DNA of 64,000 nucleotides. Origin: Ampelocalamus luodianensis. Taxonomy: Eukaryota; Streptophyta; Magnoliopsida; Poales; Poaceae. Numbering within the stretch: the first letter of the stretch is position 1; each line of letters starts with the position of its first letter. The position numbers and the translations under genes were made by a program. The DNA is taken from assembly GCA_036346255.1 (NCBI GenBank), contig CM070632.1, forward strand, positions 22,027,408 to 22,091,407, in the 5' to 3' direction. This document shows, piece after piece, positions 24,181 through 36,653 of this stretch. The notes beneath the pieces are model-generated. The model was not told the origin of the DNA. It searched no databases and saw nothing but the letters and a program-made list of their open reading frames with translations.

Positions 24181-24689
24181 AATAAAGAAAATACACACAA
24201 GAAAAAAATTACATGCTAATAGGAATGTTAACGACGGCTCTAAACAAGCATTAATCGTCTGCGATAATGAAATCGACCGACGCTGCGAAGGACAGAGCGA
24301 GCAAGAATAGAGAGCGAGAGAGCGAGGATGAGAGTGAGCGAAGCGTCTCGCAGTCGACTCCGAATTTATAGCCGCCCGATGCAAATCACGGCCGACTGCG
24401 AAGCGATAGGAGGAATCGGATTCCCTCCCGCGCGGCTTGCATGCAAAAAAAAATGCATGGGTGGTGATGGATGTACGTGACAAGAGGTGACAAGACGAGA
24501 CAGAGGGGTTTGTAGCGACTCCGGGCACGAAAGGAGGGAACTGCTGATGTGGTGGCGCATCGTGTGACAAGGGAGCTGGTCCGAGCGTGGGAGGAGCGAA
24601 GCTACGCCACATGGCACGGCTGGACGAGGAGGGGCTGGCAGACCCGTGTCTCTGCGCACCATGTGTGCAGTGGTGGTGTGTCTGAGCCA

Positions 24690-25015
24690 AGGCGACCGGA
24701 CAAGGGTGCGTCCAGGCTATAGGCGAGTGGCAGCAGGACAGGTGGCGCATCCGGGGTTGGGACGAGCAGGCAAGGGCTCGCCGGGCGCATGAACAAGGCT
24801 TGTCCGTGCGCCAGGAGAGTGGCGTTGGCCACATGACGGGAGGAGGGCGGTCCGGGCGCCAAATGAACGGTAGAGGCTGAATCTGAACGTCATATGCACG
24901 GTTTTGGATATATGTCGGAGCCGATATATTTGTGATGTTATTTTTGACAATACGGTGCATACACAACTACTACTGTAAAAACCGCCGCTAACAGTACCAT
25001 TTAGGCCCAAATCTC
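24690..25015 (-). repeat. right terminal inverted repeat
   Basis: The reverse complement aligns with 21169-21530, with small gaps and substitutions. Similarity is strongest at the outermost 30 bp and around 24700-24810. Confidence 0.6.
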
Positions 25016-26841
25016 AACTACTGCCAGCCCACTACTCTGCTTCTTTCTTTCCCATTGACCCAACACACACACAACCAGTTTGGGAAGCAAATCCTCTGAC
25101 ATCGCACAGCAATGTCACGGTGAACAGTACCATGACATTATTTTACAGCCATCAGATCGGGAATCGACGGCCGAGGTCTAGATCTGCACCGTAACAAAAA
25201 CATTGCAGCAAAACACTGTAGCATATGTGCTATTTATGGACACTGTAGTAGAACTGTAGCAATCAATCTCAACCGTTGATTCTCGATTTGATGGCTCAGA
25301 TGTTAGAAATATTATGATACTGTTCACCTCCTTGCTATGTATTTCCCCATTCCCCTGCCTCCTTTTCTCACTGCACAGCTGCTGCTAACTAGTACTACTT
25401 TCTCCTTACTTCGTTCCCAAATTTCTTCACGGAGCAAATCGCCTCCTTTAGGTCCGCCACCAGGGGCAGTGGAGCTCGACGCCGGCCACCATTAATTAAC
25501 TCCTCGTTCTTCCCTGATGTTCTTCCTCCCATGTTTCCTCTGGACTTTGCCTCCTCACGTTCCATACTTCCACACCCCAGCTCGTGCCTCACTGGAATGC
25601 TCGCCGCTGCCGAGTTTCCGGGCGCATGCTCCAATTCCCTGGCTTCCCCACTCGCTGATCCGGCCTTTCCCAACTCGGACGTCCACTCGGCCTGCCGCCT
25701 TCGCCGCCCGGCCGTCGCCCGACACCACGGTGGCGTCGACGGTGCTGCCGTGCCGCAGGCGAGCTCCCCTGCCCTTCTCCCCTTTCTTTCCCTCTATTAC
25801 TCCACTGATCTCCCTCAGCTGCTCTACTCCCCTTACCTTGCTATGCTCTCTACTGAACCTCTCCATGGCTAAATGTGTTTAGCCTAATTGCTATACCATT
25901 TGGGTTAACATAATAATTATCTAATGGTTTATGCTACTGACTTGGTTTAACATGCAAACTAATTAGGTTGTTGAAATATTAATTTCTCTATTATCATGGC
26001 CATGTAGTCCAAAACCACAGTCCTGCAATATGTGGTGAGGAGCATATTTTTATTAATGACATGCTAGCAATTATCTCTGAACCCCTCCCCCCAGAATTTA
26101 TTTCCCTCACTGGTGCTCCCTCTCATCTACCGGCCTTAATCACAATTCCAAACCCCAAATTGTCAATGTTATTGTTGATGCTCTTTGATTATTGCTCAAT
26201 TAGGAATGGTTTCTGAAATACTGCTTTACTAAGTCCTCCATTCTACTGCCCTGATGATTCATGGTCGATTTACATGAATTGGCAGTTTCTCTCTGTGTGT
26301 GTTAATGGTGGGGAAGCAGCATGCATGTAAGTGTGTGTGTATGTGTTGTCTGCCTGTATTCTTCTGTTTGTGTACTAGCATGTATAGGGGTGTGTATGTG
26401 TTTGTGCTGGCCAAAATGGAAAAGAACCGAGGGTCACCTTTTTGGCTTGGCGTCGATCGTGCTCACGGTGTCCCTGGCCTTCTACTTGCCTCCCTGCCTC
26501 CTCTGTTTTCTCCTATCCTCTGCTTCACTTCCCCTGCTCTGCTTCACTTCCTCCTCCTTGCCTACTGTGCTTGCTTGATCAATGGAATTGATTGGGTTGG
26601 ATGGGATGGTGTACGGAGCTTTAGGTTGATGAAATGTTACTGTGCTTGTGAAGGGGACGACAGGGAAAGTGTATCTGTGATTGTGTGCTCCATTCCCTCC
26701 TTATCCTCTTCTCTTGATGGCAAAGACTAAATAAAAACCATGTGGCTTGCTAACTAATGACACTTCTTGTGGTTTTGATGTGAATGGTTGGACAATCGTG
26801 GCTTTGTGTTATTTTGACTGTAATTCTGCACAGGTAGTTTC
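25016..26841. other. unassigned region with a weak hypothetical ORF
   Basis: No repeat ends were found. A GC-rich open stretch at 25531-25872 (113 codons, MFPLDFASSRSILPHPSS...) overlaps frames on both strands and matches no family I know. A GT-rich tract lies at 26325-26410. The region ends at the breakpoint of the first DUF1262 fragment. Confidence 0.3.
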
Positions 26842-27222
26842 ATCACCAGCAGAAGCAGCACGCGGTCATGTCCTCACGCGAGCAGGCCCATGCGGCTGCC
26901 CGTACGTGGCGACGACCGCGCAGTAGCGGTGGGGCACGAGCGGCTGGTCGGGGACGGGCACGAACACGACGGCGTCGGATTTGGTGGTGCTGCTCTCGCC
27001 GTGGTGCTCCGTGAAGCACACCGTGAGCACGCGGTTCTGCGGGAATGGGACGTAACTCGCGCACCCGCGTCCTGCCGCATGTGCCCCAGCAGCACGTATC
27101 GTCGTCGTCCTCGCCGCCCTTCACGACGAGGTAACCCGAGTTCCGGCCCTACGGAGGCGGCCGCGATGCCGTCTCCGGCCTCCGGGTGCCTCTTGAAGAG
27201 GGAGAGCAGCCTGGTCGCGTAC
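26842..27222 (-). pseudogene. DUF1262 5' fragment (unit 0)
   Basis: This holds the N-terminal third of the DUF1262 coding region, up to the motif EDMTACCFC. There homology stops at about 26845 and a stop codon follows. The family start ATGTACGCGACC has become GTGTACGCGACC with a small upstream insertion, so the normal start is lost. YATRLLSLFKRHPEAG reads well. A frameshift follows near 27130, and the frame CCWGTCGRTRVREL resumes. The fragment lacks about two thirds of the protein. Its 5' flank (27240-27600) is nearly identical to that of unit 2. Confidence 0.8.
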
Positions 27223-27881
27223 ACGGATGGCTCAAGCAATTTGTGTATGTCACCTTGTCACGTACACCAAACGTGTATGTGTAGTTTAATTGGACTAAGC
27301 GATAACTACGTGCAATCGAGCATATGTATTTATTTATATTTGAGATGGTAGACGGAGTACATGAAATCGTTGACGAAAGATTGCAAGAAATGTTTTCTGA
27401 TCTGATCATGTAATATTGTAATATGTAAATAAACTAAGAGAAGAAGAAAGTCGCGAGTTGTTCACTGGACCAAGGAAACGCGTATTTGCATCATCGGATT
27501 CGTCGCAAGTACGTCATTGAGTTCTAGCGGGTAATTTTGCCGGTTTACGTCTGTTACAAGTGTACACCATGTTTTTTTTTTTTTTTGAATCAGCTACATC
27601 CCAAATGTGATTAAGTTTGATTTTCCAATTTTGCAGAGCTTTATGATATAGGATTTGCTATTTCTAGGTCACCTGATTTTTTTTTTAAGTTTAAATCAAT
27701 TTTTGTGACCATTGAATTTATGTAGAGATTGATGTGTCATGTGATTGAATGTTGATCTAATAGATAAAAAATATAACTTAACTTTAAAAAATTCAGCCGC
27801 CTTGCAGATACTGGTACTAGCTGGCTGGATAATTTCTATATATATAGAGACCATGAATGATATTATGCTAGGAGTATTATA

Positions 27882-28133
27882 CTTCCTCCAGTTCAAAAAA
27901 CAAGTTGTTTGAGACATCGACGTGGTCTCCATAATACAATTTTGATTACTAATTACTATTATAATATATTTATAAAACCAAATGAAATTATAATATTATG
28001 AATGTAATTTTCGAGACGAATCTATATGTATGATTTTCAAGTACCTAATCAAATATTTTAAAAGATATCGATGGCCGAAGTTTTCAAAGTTTAATTGCAG
28101 GTATTTCAAACTTTTTTTTTGAACTAAAGGGAG
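27882..28133. mobile_element. Stowaway MITE, copy 1
   Basis: 252 bp with ends CTTCCTCCAGTTC and GAACTAAAGGGAG, flanked by TA. This is the CTCCCTCCGT-type terminus of grass Stowaway elements. It marks the start of unit 1. Confidence 0.8.
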
Positions 28134-29156
28134 TATTAGTAGTGCACGGAGCATCGTCATCATCATATTCATTTATCTCTCTGCTTATTTGACCAAAAGG
28201 GATTTCGTGGAATCTCATTTTGCATAATGACCATGAAATATGAATTAAATCGACTGTCTCACTTCCACGGCACATCCATGTAACTTTCGACCCAGACCTG
28301 GCAACACGTTGACTTTTTTAGCTTGTGCTAAACGAAATGAGGAAGAAATAAAAGATAAGTGCCTAATTAAGAGGATGCACAAGGGAGGAAGCTTCCGAAA
28401 CTAAAACTAGTGAATAAGATTTAGCCATGAAAAACAATACATGCATGGTCACTTGGTCACTTCACCATATTCAACATCATCCATTGGTGCATGTTCACGT
28501 ACGATGTGGCGTACATGTTCTCACCCACGCATACATGAGGACACACCACATGATTATTTTTGTTTTTGAAACTCACAACATATTGTCAAGTCCAACACAT
28601 TCAGTAGCTTGGTTTAGCTCAGGGAATTTTTTTCAACAAAATTTAGAAGACTTGATAAAATTCCTGCAAAACTTCCTTAAATTATTTCTTTCCAATTGAC
28701 CTTTAAAACTTTGGGGTGTTGCAAAAAAAACTATGCGCTCGTAGGATGGATGGAGTGTTGTTAAGCAATTAATATATTTTGATATTTAAAATGCGCAAGC
28801 AGTGTTGCGTGCACGTAGGTACCCAACCCAGCCACCAAAATTAAGATACCAAGGACTCCAAAAACGCTTAACTTTATTTGGTATACATGTACGCAAATAT
28901 TAATTTACACAAAATAACTTTACAAGCTATAGGTAAACCAAGACGGTGAACAGCCAAAACCCAAAAACTGCAAAAACCTTATCACCATACCACATGCTAT
29001 ACACACATGAATTTTTTTTTGACGTAAATACACACATAATTTACAAGCTTATTGTTAAAATTAATTAAACAGTACCTCATCATCGAACCAAACTTTTTTT
29101 TAAAACTGATATCTGAAGATACTGAAGTCTGAACAGATGTATACTCTGCAGTATTC

Positions 29157-30292
29157 TCACACCTGCTTTGGCCTGACCTTGTTGTGGTGCACAAAGTCAA
29201 AGGCCACCGCGGCGCTGCCGTCCTTCCTCTTCACCACGAACCTCTCCACCAGCACGGATGCTCCGGCCATCTTCCCGGCGTCCTCCTCCTCGTCGACCCA
29301 CCCGCCCCTGAACTCCTCCCACCGCATCCTCTCCCACACGCTCGCGCACACCCCCACCCTCTGCCCCGCCGCCGCTCTGAACCACAGGTACCCGTCGCCG
29401 TGCCTCGAGCTCGCCGCTTCTTGCTTCCCCTCGACGCTCCCTCCGATGAGCACCCTCATGCTGGCCAGCTTCGAGGCGCCGTGGACGTGTGGGTCTGGGA
29501 CGGCGTCGCCGTGGACAGGCTCCCAGCGCTGCTCGAGGGACACCTCGTAGAACGCGGCGCGGTCCATCTGCTCCGGCGGAGACGGCGTCTTCTTTGATGA
29601 GGTAGAAGGGCGTACCACTTCCGGCGGCCGTTGGCGAAGTAGTCATCGTCGTAGTTGCACGGAATGCGTCGGCGAGGAGGTTGGCGTTGGCGGTAGGGCG
29701 CGACCGGGCGCGGCGTTGAGGCCGGCGCCTCGCCGGTCGAGTCAAGGTTCTTGGACTTGGAGGCGTACGCGCCGGTGCTTCTTGCGGTAGAGGAAGTACG
29801 GGAATCCGTCAGCAGCGACGGCCCTCGCCATGAACCGCCCTCTCCGACGCTGGATGATCTCGATCTGCTGGTAGACGTCCGCCGGGTCGAGCGGCGCGGC
29901 AGCGTCGTTGATGCACCGGCGAAGCGGCAGCGCGCGTCATGTCCTCCTCGCGAGCACGCCCGACGAGGCCCTTGCGCTTGCCGTGGCCACGGCGGCGTAG
30001 TAGCGGTTGGGCGCGAGAGCTGGTCGGGGGCGAACACGAACACGGCGGCGTCGGAGTAGGTGGTGCTGCTCTCACCCTGGTCCTCCGTGTACCGGACCGT
30101 GAGCACGCGGTTCTGCGGGAACGGGAGGTCGCGCACCCGCGTCTCGCCAAACGTGCCCCAGCAGCACGTCTCGTCTTCGCCGTCGTCGTCGGCGCCCTTC
30201 TCAACGAGGTAACCGGAGTTCCGGCCCTCCGGTGGCGGCGCGATGCCGCCTCGGGTGGCTCTTGAAGAGGAGAGCGGCTTGGTCGCGTACAT
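29157..30292 (-). pseudogene. DUF1262 family gene (unit 1), full-length, frameshifted as read
   Basis: The start at 30292 (MYATKPLS) and stop TGA at 29157 (...KVRPKQV) give 1136 bp. That is close to the usual 350-420 residue size for DUF1262 (PF06880), a plant family of unknown biochemical function. Motifs in order: EGRNSGYLVEKG, CCWGTFGETRVRDLPFPQNR, VLTVRY, EEDM, DVYQQIEI (family position, shifted frame), YFLYRK, FYLIKEDAVS, FYEVSLEQRWEPVHGD, a WFRAA segment, VWERMRWEEFRGGWVDEEED and VLVERFVVKRKDGSAAVAFD. Reading needs at least four frame changes, mostly single missing C or G bases (about 30270, 30025, 29990 and 29650). All motifs survive and indels are suspect in this assembly, so the gene may be intact in the plant. 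It has no introns. This is the best candidate for a working copy in the array. Confidence 0.8.
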
Positions 30293-30520
30293 GGCTCAGG
30301 CGATTTTGTGTCAGTAGTTTACTTGGACCAAGTGATAACTATGAGCAATGGATAAGAAAGTCGAGACTCGCGAGTTGTTCACTGGACCAAGGAAACGCAT
30401 CTTTGCATGATCGGATTAGTCGCAAGTACGTCATTGAATTCTAGTGTACGTACACCATGTTTTTCCCCCAAATGTGATTGACTTTCCAATTTTGCAGAGC
30501 TTTATAATATTCCATCCTTT
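30293..30520 (-). promoter_or_regulatory. conserved 5' flank with TATA-like site, unit 1
   Basis: The DNA upstream of the start codon is shared by units 0-4. On the minus strand a TATTATAAAGC site lies about 210 bp upstream of the ATG (near 30502). The equivalents near 43860 (unit 3) and 39447 (unit 2, displaced by an insertion) are also preserved. Promoter function is inferred from position and conservation only. Confidence 0.3.
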
Positions 30521-30914
30521 ACATGTCATCAAAAAATTACGTGTGACTTCCACCGGTGGGTGGTTTCCACATGAAAATATCATGTGGAAAACCCCCTCTC
30601 GTTTTGTGATACTGGTACTAGCTATCCGGATAATGAGTTCTGAAACTTCTCTAACTCAGGGTTGGTAAATAGCAACTTATATGGAGCTGTCATGTAGAAG
30701 TGACTAATTTTTTTAAAGTATAACTCGTATTTTTCTATCATTAGATCAACATCAAATAAGCACATCAAACCAATATATATATATATATATAAGAAAATCA
30801 AGAAGCACAAAAACAATATTTGGGAAAATACCAAGCAAACTTACGTGTTACGAGTAGCAATACCGTAACAATATTCATGTAGACCATGCATGATATTATG
30901 CTAGGAGTATTATA

Positions 30915-31167
30915 CTCCCTCCGGTTAAAAAAAAAAGTTGTTTGAGACATCGACGTGGTCTCTATAATACAACTTTGATCACTAATTACTATTGTAAAAT
31001 ATTTATAAAATCAAATAAAATTATAATACTATGAACGTAATTTTCGAGACGAATCTATACATATTATTTTCAAGAGCCTAATCAAATATTTGAAAAGATA
31101 TCAATAGCGAAGTTTTCAAAGTTGGACTACATGTTATTAAAGCGAATTGTTTTTGAAGTGAAGGGAG
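30915..31167. mobile_element. Stowaway MITE, copy 2
   Basis: 253 bp, CTCCCTCCGG to AAGTGAAGGGAG with flanking TA. It starts unit 2. Confidence 0.85.
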
Positions 31168-31261
31168 TATTAATAGTATCTGACATCATCATCAACATAT
31201 TCATTCATCTATCTGTTTATTTGACCAAAGGGATTTCGTGGATCGACTAGAACTCGGACGT

Positions 31262-31376
31262 ACAGTCCGGCGCCTTTCACGGCGAGGTAACCCGAGTTCG
31301 GCCCTCCGGGCGGCCACGATGCCGACTCCGGCCTCTGGGTGGCTCTTGAAGAGGAGAGCAGCCTGGTCGCGTACAT
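31262..31376 (-). pseudogene. DUF1262 start fragment (unit 2)
   Basis: ATG at 31376 opens MYATRLLSSSRATQRPE-like codons. Only about 38 codons remain. Just beyond (31241) lies 3'-flank DNA, the block ending GGGATTTCGTGG that sits about 1 kb from the gene in other units. A deletion of roughly 1.9 kb therefore removed most of the gene and its 3' flank. It is non-functional. Confidence 0.8.
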
Positions 31377-31847
31377 GGCTCAAGCAATTTGCGCCTGTCA
31401 CCTTGTCACGTACACCAAACGTGTGTGTAGTTTAATTGGACTAAGTGATAACTACGAGCAATCGAGCATATGTATTTATTTATATTTGAGATGGTAGACG
31501 GAGTACATGAAATCGTTGACGAAAGATTGCAAGAAATGTTTTCTGATCTGATCATGTAATATTGTAATATGTAAATAAATTAAGAGAAGAAGAAAGTCGC
31601 GAGTTGTTCACTGGACCAAGGAAACGCGTATTTGCATCATCGGATTAGTCGCAAGTATGTCATTGAGTTCCTGTTATTTTGCTTTCTATCAAAACTGGGA
31701 TTTCTCCCTTGTTCAAAAAAAAAGTACGTCATTGAGTTCTACCGGGTAATTTTGCCAGTTTATGTCTGTTACAAGTGTACACCATGTTTTTTTTTTTTTG
31801 AATCAGGTACATCCCAAATGTGATTAAGTTTGACTTTCCAATTTTGC

Positions 31848-34657
31848 TGTCGGGACTGGATTTCTGAATCCGAACCCCTTTGTGTATTTCCGCACCAGTC
31901 CCATGATCAATAGCTAGTGCACGCAGTGGAAACATTGTTGATAACAAATTCGAATCACGAATAACATTATTAAACAATCGAGTACGGCCTTATGGCCACT
32001 TATTACAAAAGAGGTCGGAAGACCTTGAGTCTTCTGACACGAAACAACAAATGATAAACTCCAAGTGATGGCCCATCAAATTGCCCACCGGCATTCGACT
32101 GGGGAGCGCAACCTAGTACTCCGGGTATCCTTCGTCAAAGCCACAGTCGAAGTAGTCGTAGTCCTCCGTGTCGATGAAGGCTTCTGAGATTTAATTATGA
32201 GTGTAGCATGTGAGTACATAAAGTACCCCGCGAGTCTTGGGAAACATGCATATGCATAGCTTTAACAAATGAGGCTTATATGGTTCTTTTGCACAAAGCA
32301 ATATTTTAAGTTTAAAATAATTTTCATAAAGCACATTTGACAAACGTAGTTTCAATAAATAAATTAATTGTATTACTAGTGGAGGTTCTAGCTACCAACC
32401 ACTAGCATCAAGGCTCTAGTGCGAGAAACTACCCGAGAGTCCCAAGCGCTCCCGGTTCCCAAAATTACTCTTTTAAAATCAAAACCAAAATCTACCATGT
32501 GGCTTTTACCTTGCTCGCCCTTGACCGTGGGCACGGCTATTCGAATAGTTTTAACACTCTGCGAGGTTATGCAACTTGACCCACAAGAGATGATGCTTTG
32601 ATATACCACACGTTTCCTTTGGCGTGTGAATCAAGAAGAGAACATCACAAGGCTTTACAAAGCTTCCTTTTGACTTCAGTTACGCCCGCTAAGGTTTCGC
32701 CTTCTGGCCCCTCTTGCGCCATGTGAATCGGCACACACAACCATGACAAAATCGACTCAAAATTTTGCTAATTAGTTGGCAGTCCGTTCCCATTTTGGAC
32801 ATGTGGTTGTGCGGTAGTGCTCGGTTTGAATAATCACAAGCATCGGTCATTAATATGACTTGGCGGGACTAACACAATACATGATCTCGTGCTCTATTGC
32901 ACCACTTTGATCTTACCATCCACCCAAGTCTAAAACATACTTTCATCATTATATTTTATTTTCCAAACACTGACATTACCTAATATCATACATTTTCCAA
33001 AGAAAGCATAAAGGGTAAATAATGGTTTTTCTCCCCCAAAGGTTAAATAAAGCCGTAAAGCATGTCTAAGCAATTCTATCGTAATAAACTATTCTGCAAA
33101 ATTGTATTCAATAATGCAGAATTTCTACACTAGGGTTACAAAGGTGCAGGATAACAAATATCAAGGATGATAGTAGCAAACTTTAGGTTTTTAACTAACA
33201 ACCTACAGTTTAACTTATCATTTAAATAGCAATGCATAACTTTTAAAACTGAAAACATAATTTACAAATCATAGGTTCAATGTGGTCAAGGAGACTAGCC
33301 TTGGTGGCGTTGGAGGTAAAAGCTTCCTGTTGGTCCAAACTTGCGTCGGCGACGTCGGACTCTACACACGCTCAAAGGACCAAAATAAATAGCAAAAAAT
33401 AAATAAGATTCAAAAATTACAAAATAAATACGGGAAGTAGAGAATGAATTTAGATGAATTTAGGAGAAAGAATCGATGGATTCGGAGTTCGTATGAGAAC
33501 GAACGAAAATCTAGAAAATCAATTCTCCAAAAAATAAAACCATGTATGTACATACACCATGCACGTATACTACATTTGCATGGCACTGTTCATGAACGAT
33601 AAACAAAATAAAATGGCGATATTTGGGGAGCAAAATCCGAGGATGTGAAGAGGAAGCCGAGGGCGCGCGGCGTGGTCGATTCGGGAAATGGCCGCCGAGG
33701 AGAGAGAACGGAGTATGAAAGATTATCTAGTAGCGGCACTATTCATCTTCACTACGAATCTGAAAGCAAAGCACATGACTAGAAAAATTACTCACGTGCT
33801 TTGTTCATGAGGTCGAGCAGAAAATCAAAAGCATGGCGGTAGCTTGGTCCTAGTGCCGATGGTGCTCGGACGGCAACAACGACAACGGCGAAGATGAAAC
33901 AAGGTGAGAAATTGGAAGAGTGGTGCTGGGAGCACCCTTTGGCGTGATCACCTAGGTGGCGAGATCAGCAGAGAGGAAGAACACCGCAAAGGCGGCGTGG
34001 CGGACTCGGGAAGACACCGGGTTGCGTCGCTTGATTCGAGCAAACAAAGGAAACTAGGGAGTGTTGTTTGGCGAAAAGAAGATGAGAGCGGGCACTCGTG
34101 ATGCTCACTTTATAAAGCGAAGGGCGCTTGAGTGACAAAAAGCGGTGAGACTAAAGCTTGATTTCGGTTTGCAAGAGATGAGCGGAAAAAACGGCCAAAA
34201 GAATGCAATTGATAGTGGAAACATAAAATTGATGGTTGTATGATGTGGGTGATAAAGACACGATCATTTTGCTTCAACGAATTGATTTTGGATGTTTGAG
34301 TGGAAAGAATTGATTTTAGGAGTGAAAGCGTGCGTTTTGGAAGAAAACGACACGCATTCGTGTGAGGAAGAAGATGAAAGGAGGAGAGAAAAGAAGTATA
34401 GGATAAAAGAATGAAAGAGGATTACTACTAGTTGACATCAAAAGACATCTTGTGCGCATGCATGCATAAGGCTTTGGGTGTTAAGTGAGGTTTGCATGGG
34501 AGCAATTCTTGGATGGGTGATCGGATGGGAAGTTCACAACAATTTTTTTATATATATATATTTTTTTAAAAAAAGAAAAGATCCTAATAAATGTAAACAA
34601 ATTTTAATTAATTAATTTGAAATTAAATTTTTAGAAAACGAATTTTGGGAAGTTACA
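31848..34657 (-). repeat. LTR (3' LTR in element orientation)
   Basis: TGTCGGGACTGG to GGGAAGTTACA on the plus strand; the minus strand starts TGTAACTTCCC. AT-rich stretches are near-identical to the partner LTR, while C/G-rich spots carry indels. No gene is supported inside; frames at 33900-34100 are GC-island artefacts. Confidence 0.9.
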
Positions 34658-34676
34658 AACCTACCCCCTTAGAAGG

Positions 34677-34693
34677 AATCTCGACCAGAGATT
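34677..34693 (-). other. hairpin next to the polypurine tract
   Basis: AATCTCGACCAGAGATT has 6-bp arms around GACCA. The same motif sits at the matching position of the other gag-only element (61494-61512, 7-bp arms). It lies about 10-20 bp from the purine tract and LTR. Confidence 0.6.
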
Positions 34694-34711
34694 GGATGGG
34701 TAGGAAAAAGG

Positions 34712-36062
34712 TTATAGTACACGGACTTTGCTCTCTGAACCAACGACTTTGTCTATTGAGTGAGACAAAGCGAAATGGCAATTGATGCATGCGGATCTTA
34801 CAGTGCGACATCTTTGAGTTGATTGAGCTTGCGTTCTTGCAACATGATTGATCGTCCCTTGCGAATGGTATTGAATTCGGATGGCTTGACTTGAAGTCGG
34901 CGATCCTCGTCCCGATCTGGTGTAGGGTCTTGGTGGTGTAGTTCCCAAGTTAAAAGGCTGAGTCACACTCGGCGTTTACGAGGACAATTCTTTGGCATAA
35001 TGCCCCATCTCATGGCAATGAAAGCACCGGATTCTATTCTGCCGGCGTCCGATCTGCTGCGGTTGAACACTAGTATTGTTTCCAAATCCTGCATGGTATG
35101 CGAGGTCGACATTGGAGTCCTAGGTGCATTATCTGCTGGCGACGGGTTGTAGTGTGGTTGGTTCATTAGAGTGCAGGACTCACGGCTCCATCTTTGCGCT
35201 TGAAAAGCCATTTTCTCTTCGGGACTCAAGCGATTGTGGCTGAGCATCCTCTTGCACAAGAGCTTTGTTGACCATCTGTTGAAAATTGGGGTAGTCATTT
35301 GACACCAATTGCACTTTGAGGTTGGGGTCAAGTCCTTCCATGAAGCGCCAAATCTTCGCTCCTCACTAGCAACATCCTCTAGTGCATACCTTGATAGTGA
35401 GTAAACCTATTAAGATACTCGGACACCTTGAGATTGCCTGCTGCGACTTATGGAACTCTCTCTTCTTCATTTCCATCATTCCCATAGGAATGTGAGTGTG
35501 TAAAAGCGAGAAAAACTCACGCCAAGAGATAGCTTGGACATTACGGTGAGTGCGCAATAGTTTTCCCACCAAGTTCTGCGGTTGCTTTGGTTGGTGAGCA
35601 GCAAAGAGAACTTTCTCTTGGTCATTACAGAGCCAAGATCGGCTTCTTCTCGACATCCTTTAACGGTCATCGACTTCAAGAGGATCAAGCCCAGGCGACA
35701 AAGGTTGGTGGCTGGTTATCATAAATCGCCAAGTGCAGACGGAGGTGGTAAGGCTGGAGCAGGTTGATTGACTTGATTATGAGCAAGTGCTTGCAATAGT
35801 TGAAGTTGCATGGCCATCATCGCTCTAAATTCATCATCGGAGGTGACCGGGAGGTGGTGGTGGTAAGGTTCTTCTTCCAATAAGCGCTCGGTTGAACTTG
35901 TGGTTCTTGTTGTTCTTGCGGTGCTTGTGGTACTTGCGGTAAGCGGCTCCTCGAAGCAGATTGACCACGACCTCTTCCACGACCACGGCCTCGGCCGGCT
36001 GCACGGCCTCCTCCGCGGGCTCCTCCACAGGCTGCTCTGCGACCTCTTCCAGGGTTTTCCAT
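34712..36062 (-). pseudogene. gag of the gag-only gypsy element, frameshifted
   Basis: The likely start is ATG 36062, beginning MENPGRGRR, followed by an Arg/Gly-rich tract (RGRGRGRGRG). Downstream frames give DDEFRAMMAMQLQLLQALA (about 35800), then the capsid-like block WWENYCAL and ISWREFF...HIPMGMMEMKKREF (35460-35580). Later frames give a zinc knuckle at about 34985-35035, CFHCHEMGHYAK followed by NCP after a one-base shift. Three or more frame changes are needed. All main gag parts are present in order, so the gene may be less damaged than it looks. Gag would assemble particles; enzymes must come from another element. Confidence 0.7.
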
Positions 36063-36630
36063 CTGAGCGGTCCAAGGTTAGCAGGGGAAGAGAGGGAAAA
36101 AGCAAAGACGAGAAAAACAAGGGAGCTTGCAACAACCCACAAGAACCAAATACTTCACAGAAAAGCAAATTACTTTTTCCAACTAAAAACAACTCAAAGA
36201 AAATCGTCTACTCGATACTCTTAAGCTAGCAAAATGACTCAATACAGAATGAGCTTTGGCAACTTAAACTATATGGCTTGTCGACATCGCATCCTCTACT
36301 CACTTTGTCTTTGTGAATCTTGCTGTTGTTCTTGAATGGTAGAGATGACTAGAGACTTTACGATGCTCTCTTCATGGCTCCATTTCTTGCAGTCTTGAAC
36401 ATAATGGTAATAATCGCATTGACCAACTATAGAAATTACAAGGGAAAGATTATCCATTTAACATTGTAAAATGATGAAGGAAGAACTAAGTAAGGAAGAA
36501 TTCCACGAAGAAGGTAAGGATAGAAAGATGAGAAAAGATGAGGATAGCACAATATTATTTTTCTTTTTATAAAATAAATTTCGAAGTTTTCCTACTAACG
36601 GGCATTCTAGCTAGGTCACGTCCTCTGATC

Positions 36631-36650
36631 GATTCGGCTCACGATACCAA
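36631..36650 (-). other. primer binding site
   Basis: The minus strand reads TTGGTATCGTGAGCCGAATC just inside the LTR ending at 36654. The TGGTATC start fits an initiator-Met primer, with divergence from the usual AGAGC that follows. Confidence 0.65.
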
Positions 36651-36653
36651 CTC

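Larger units (their letters stand above)
21169..25015. mobile_element. long-TIR Mutator-like element carrying a plant mobile domain gene
   Basis: The ends are inverted repeats. The left reads TTTTGCCTAAATGGCACTG and the right, reverse complemented, reads TTGGGCCTAAATGGTACTG. The match continues discontinuously for about 350 bp, including GACAAGCCTTGT at 21374 and 24800. Long TIRs of this kind are typical of Mutator-like elements. The 9 bp outside each end (TTCATCTGC; AACTACTGC) share only five positions, so a target duplication is not secure. No transposase motif is visible. The interior holds a broken PMD-type gene and a long AT-rich repeat. Total length is about 3.85 kb. Confidence 0.6.

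Noticed and set aside
26299..26730. 143-codon ORF with a Cys/Val-rich start
   Set aside because: The start is a GT-rich simple-sequence tract; no family match, no splice context and no similarity elsewhere in the window.
29157..30292. First thought of a NAC-type transcription factor
   Set aside because: The motifs EGRNSGYLV, CCWGT, EEDM, LEQRWE and ERFV.KRKDGS in order fit DUF1262, not the NAC domain.
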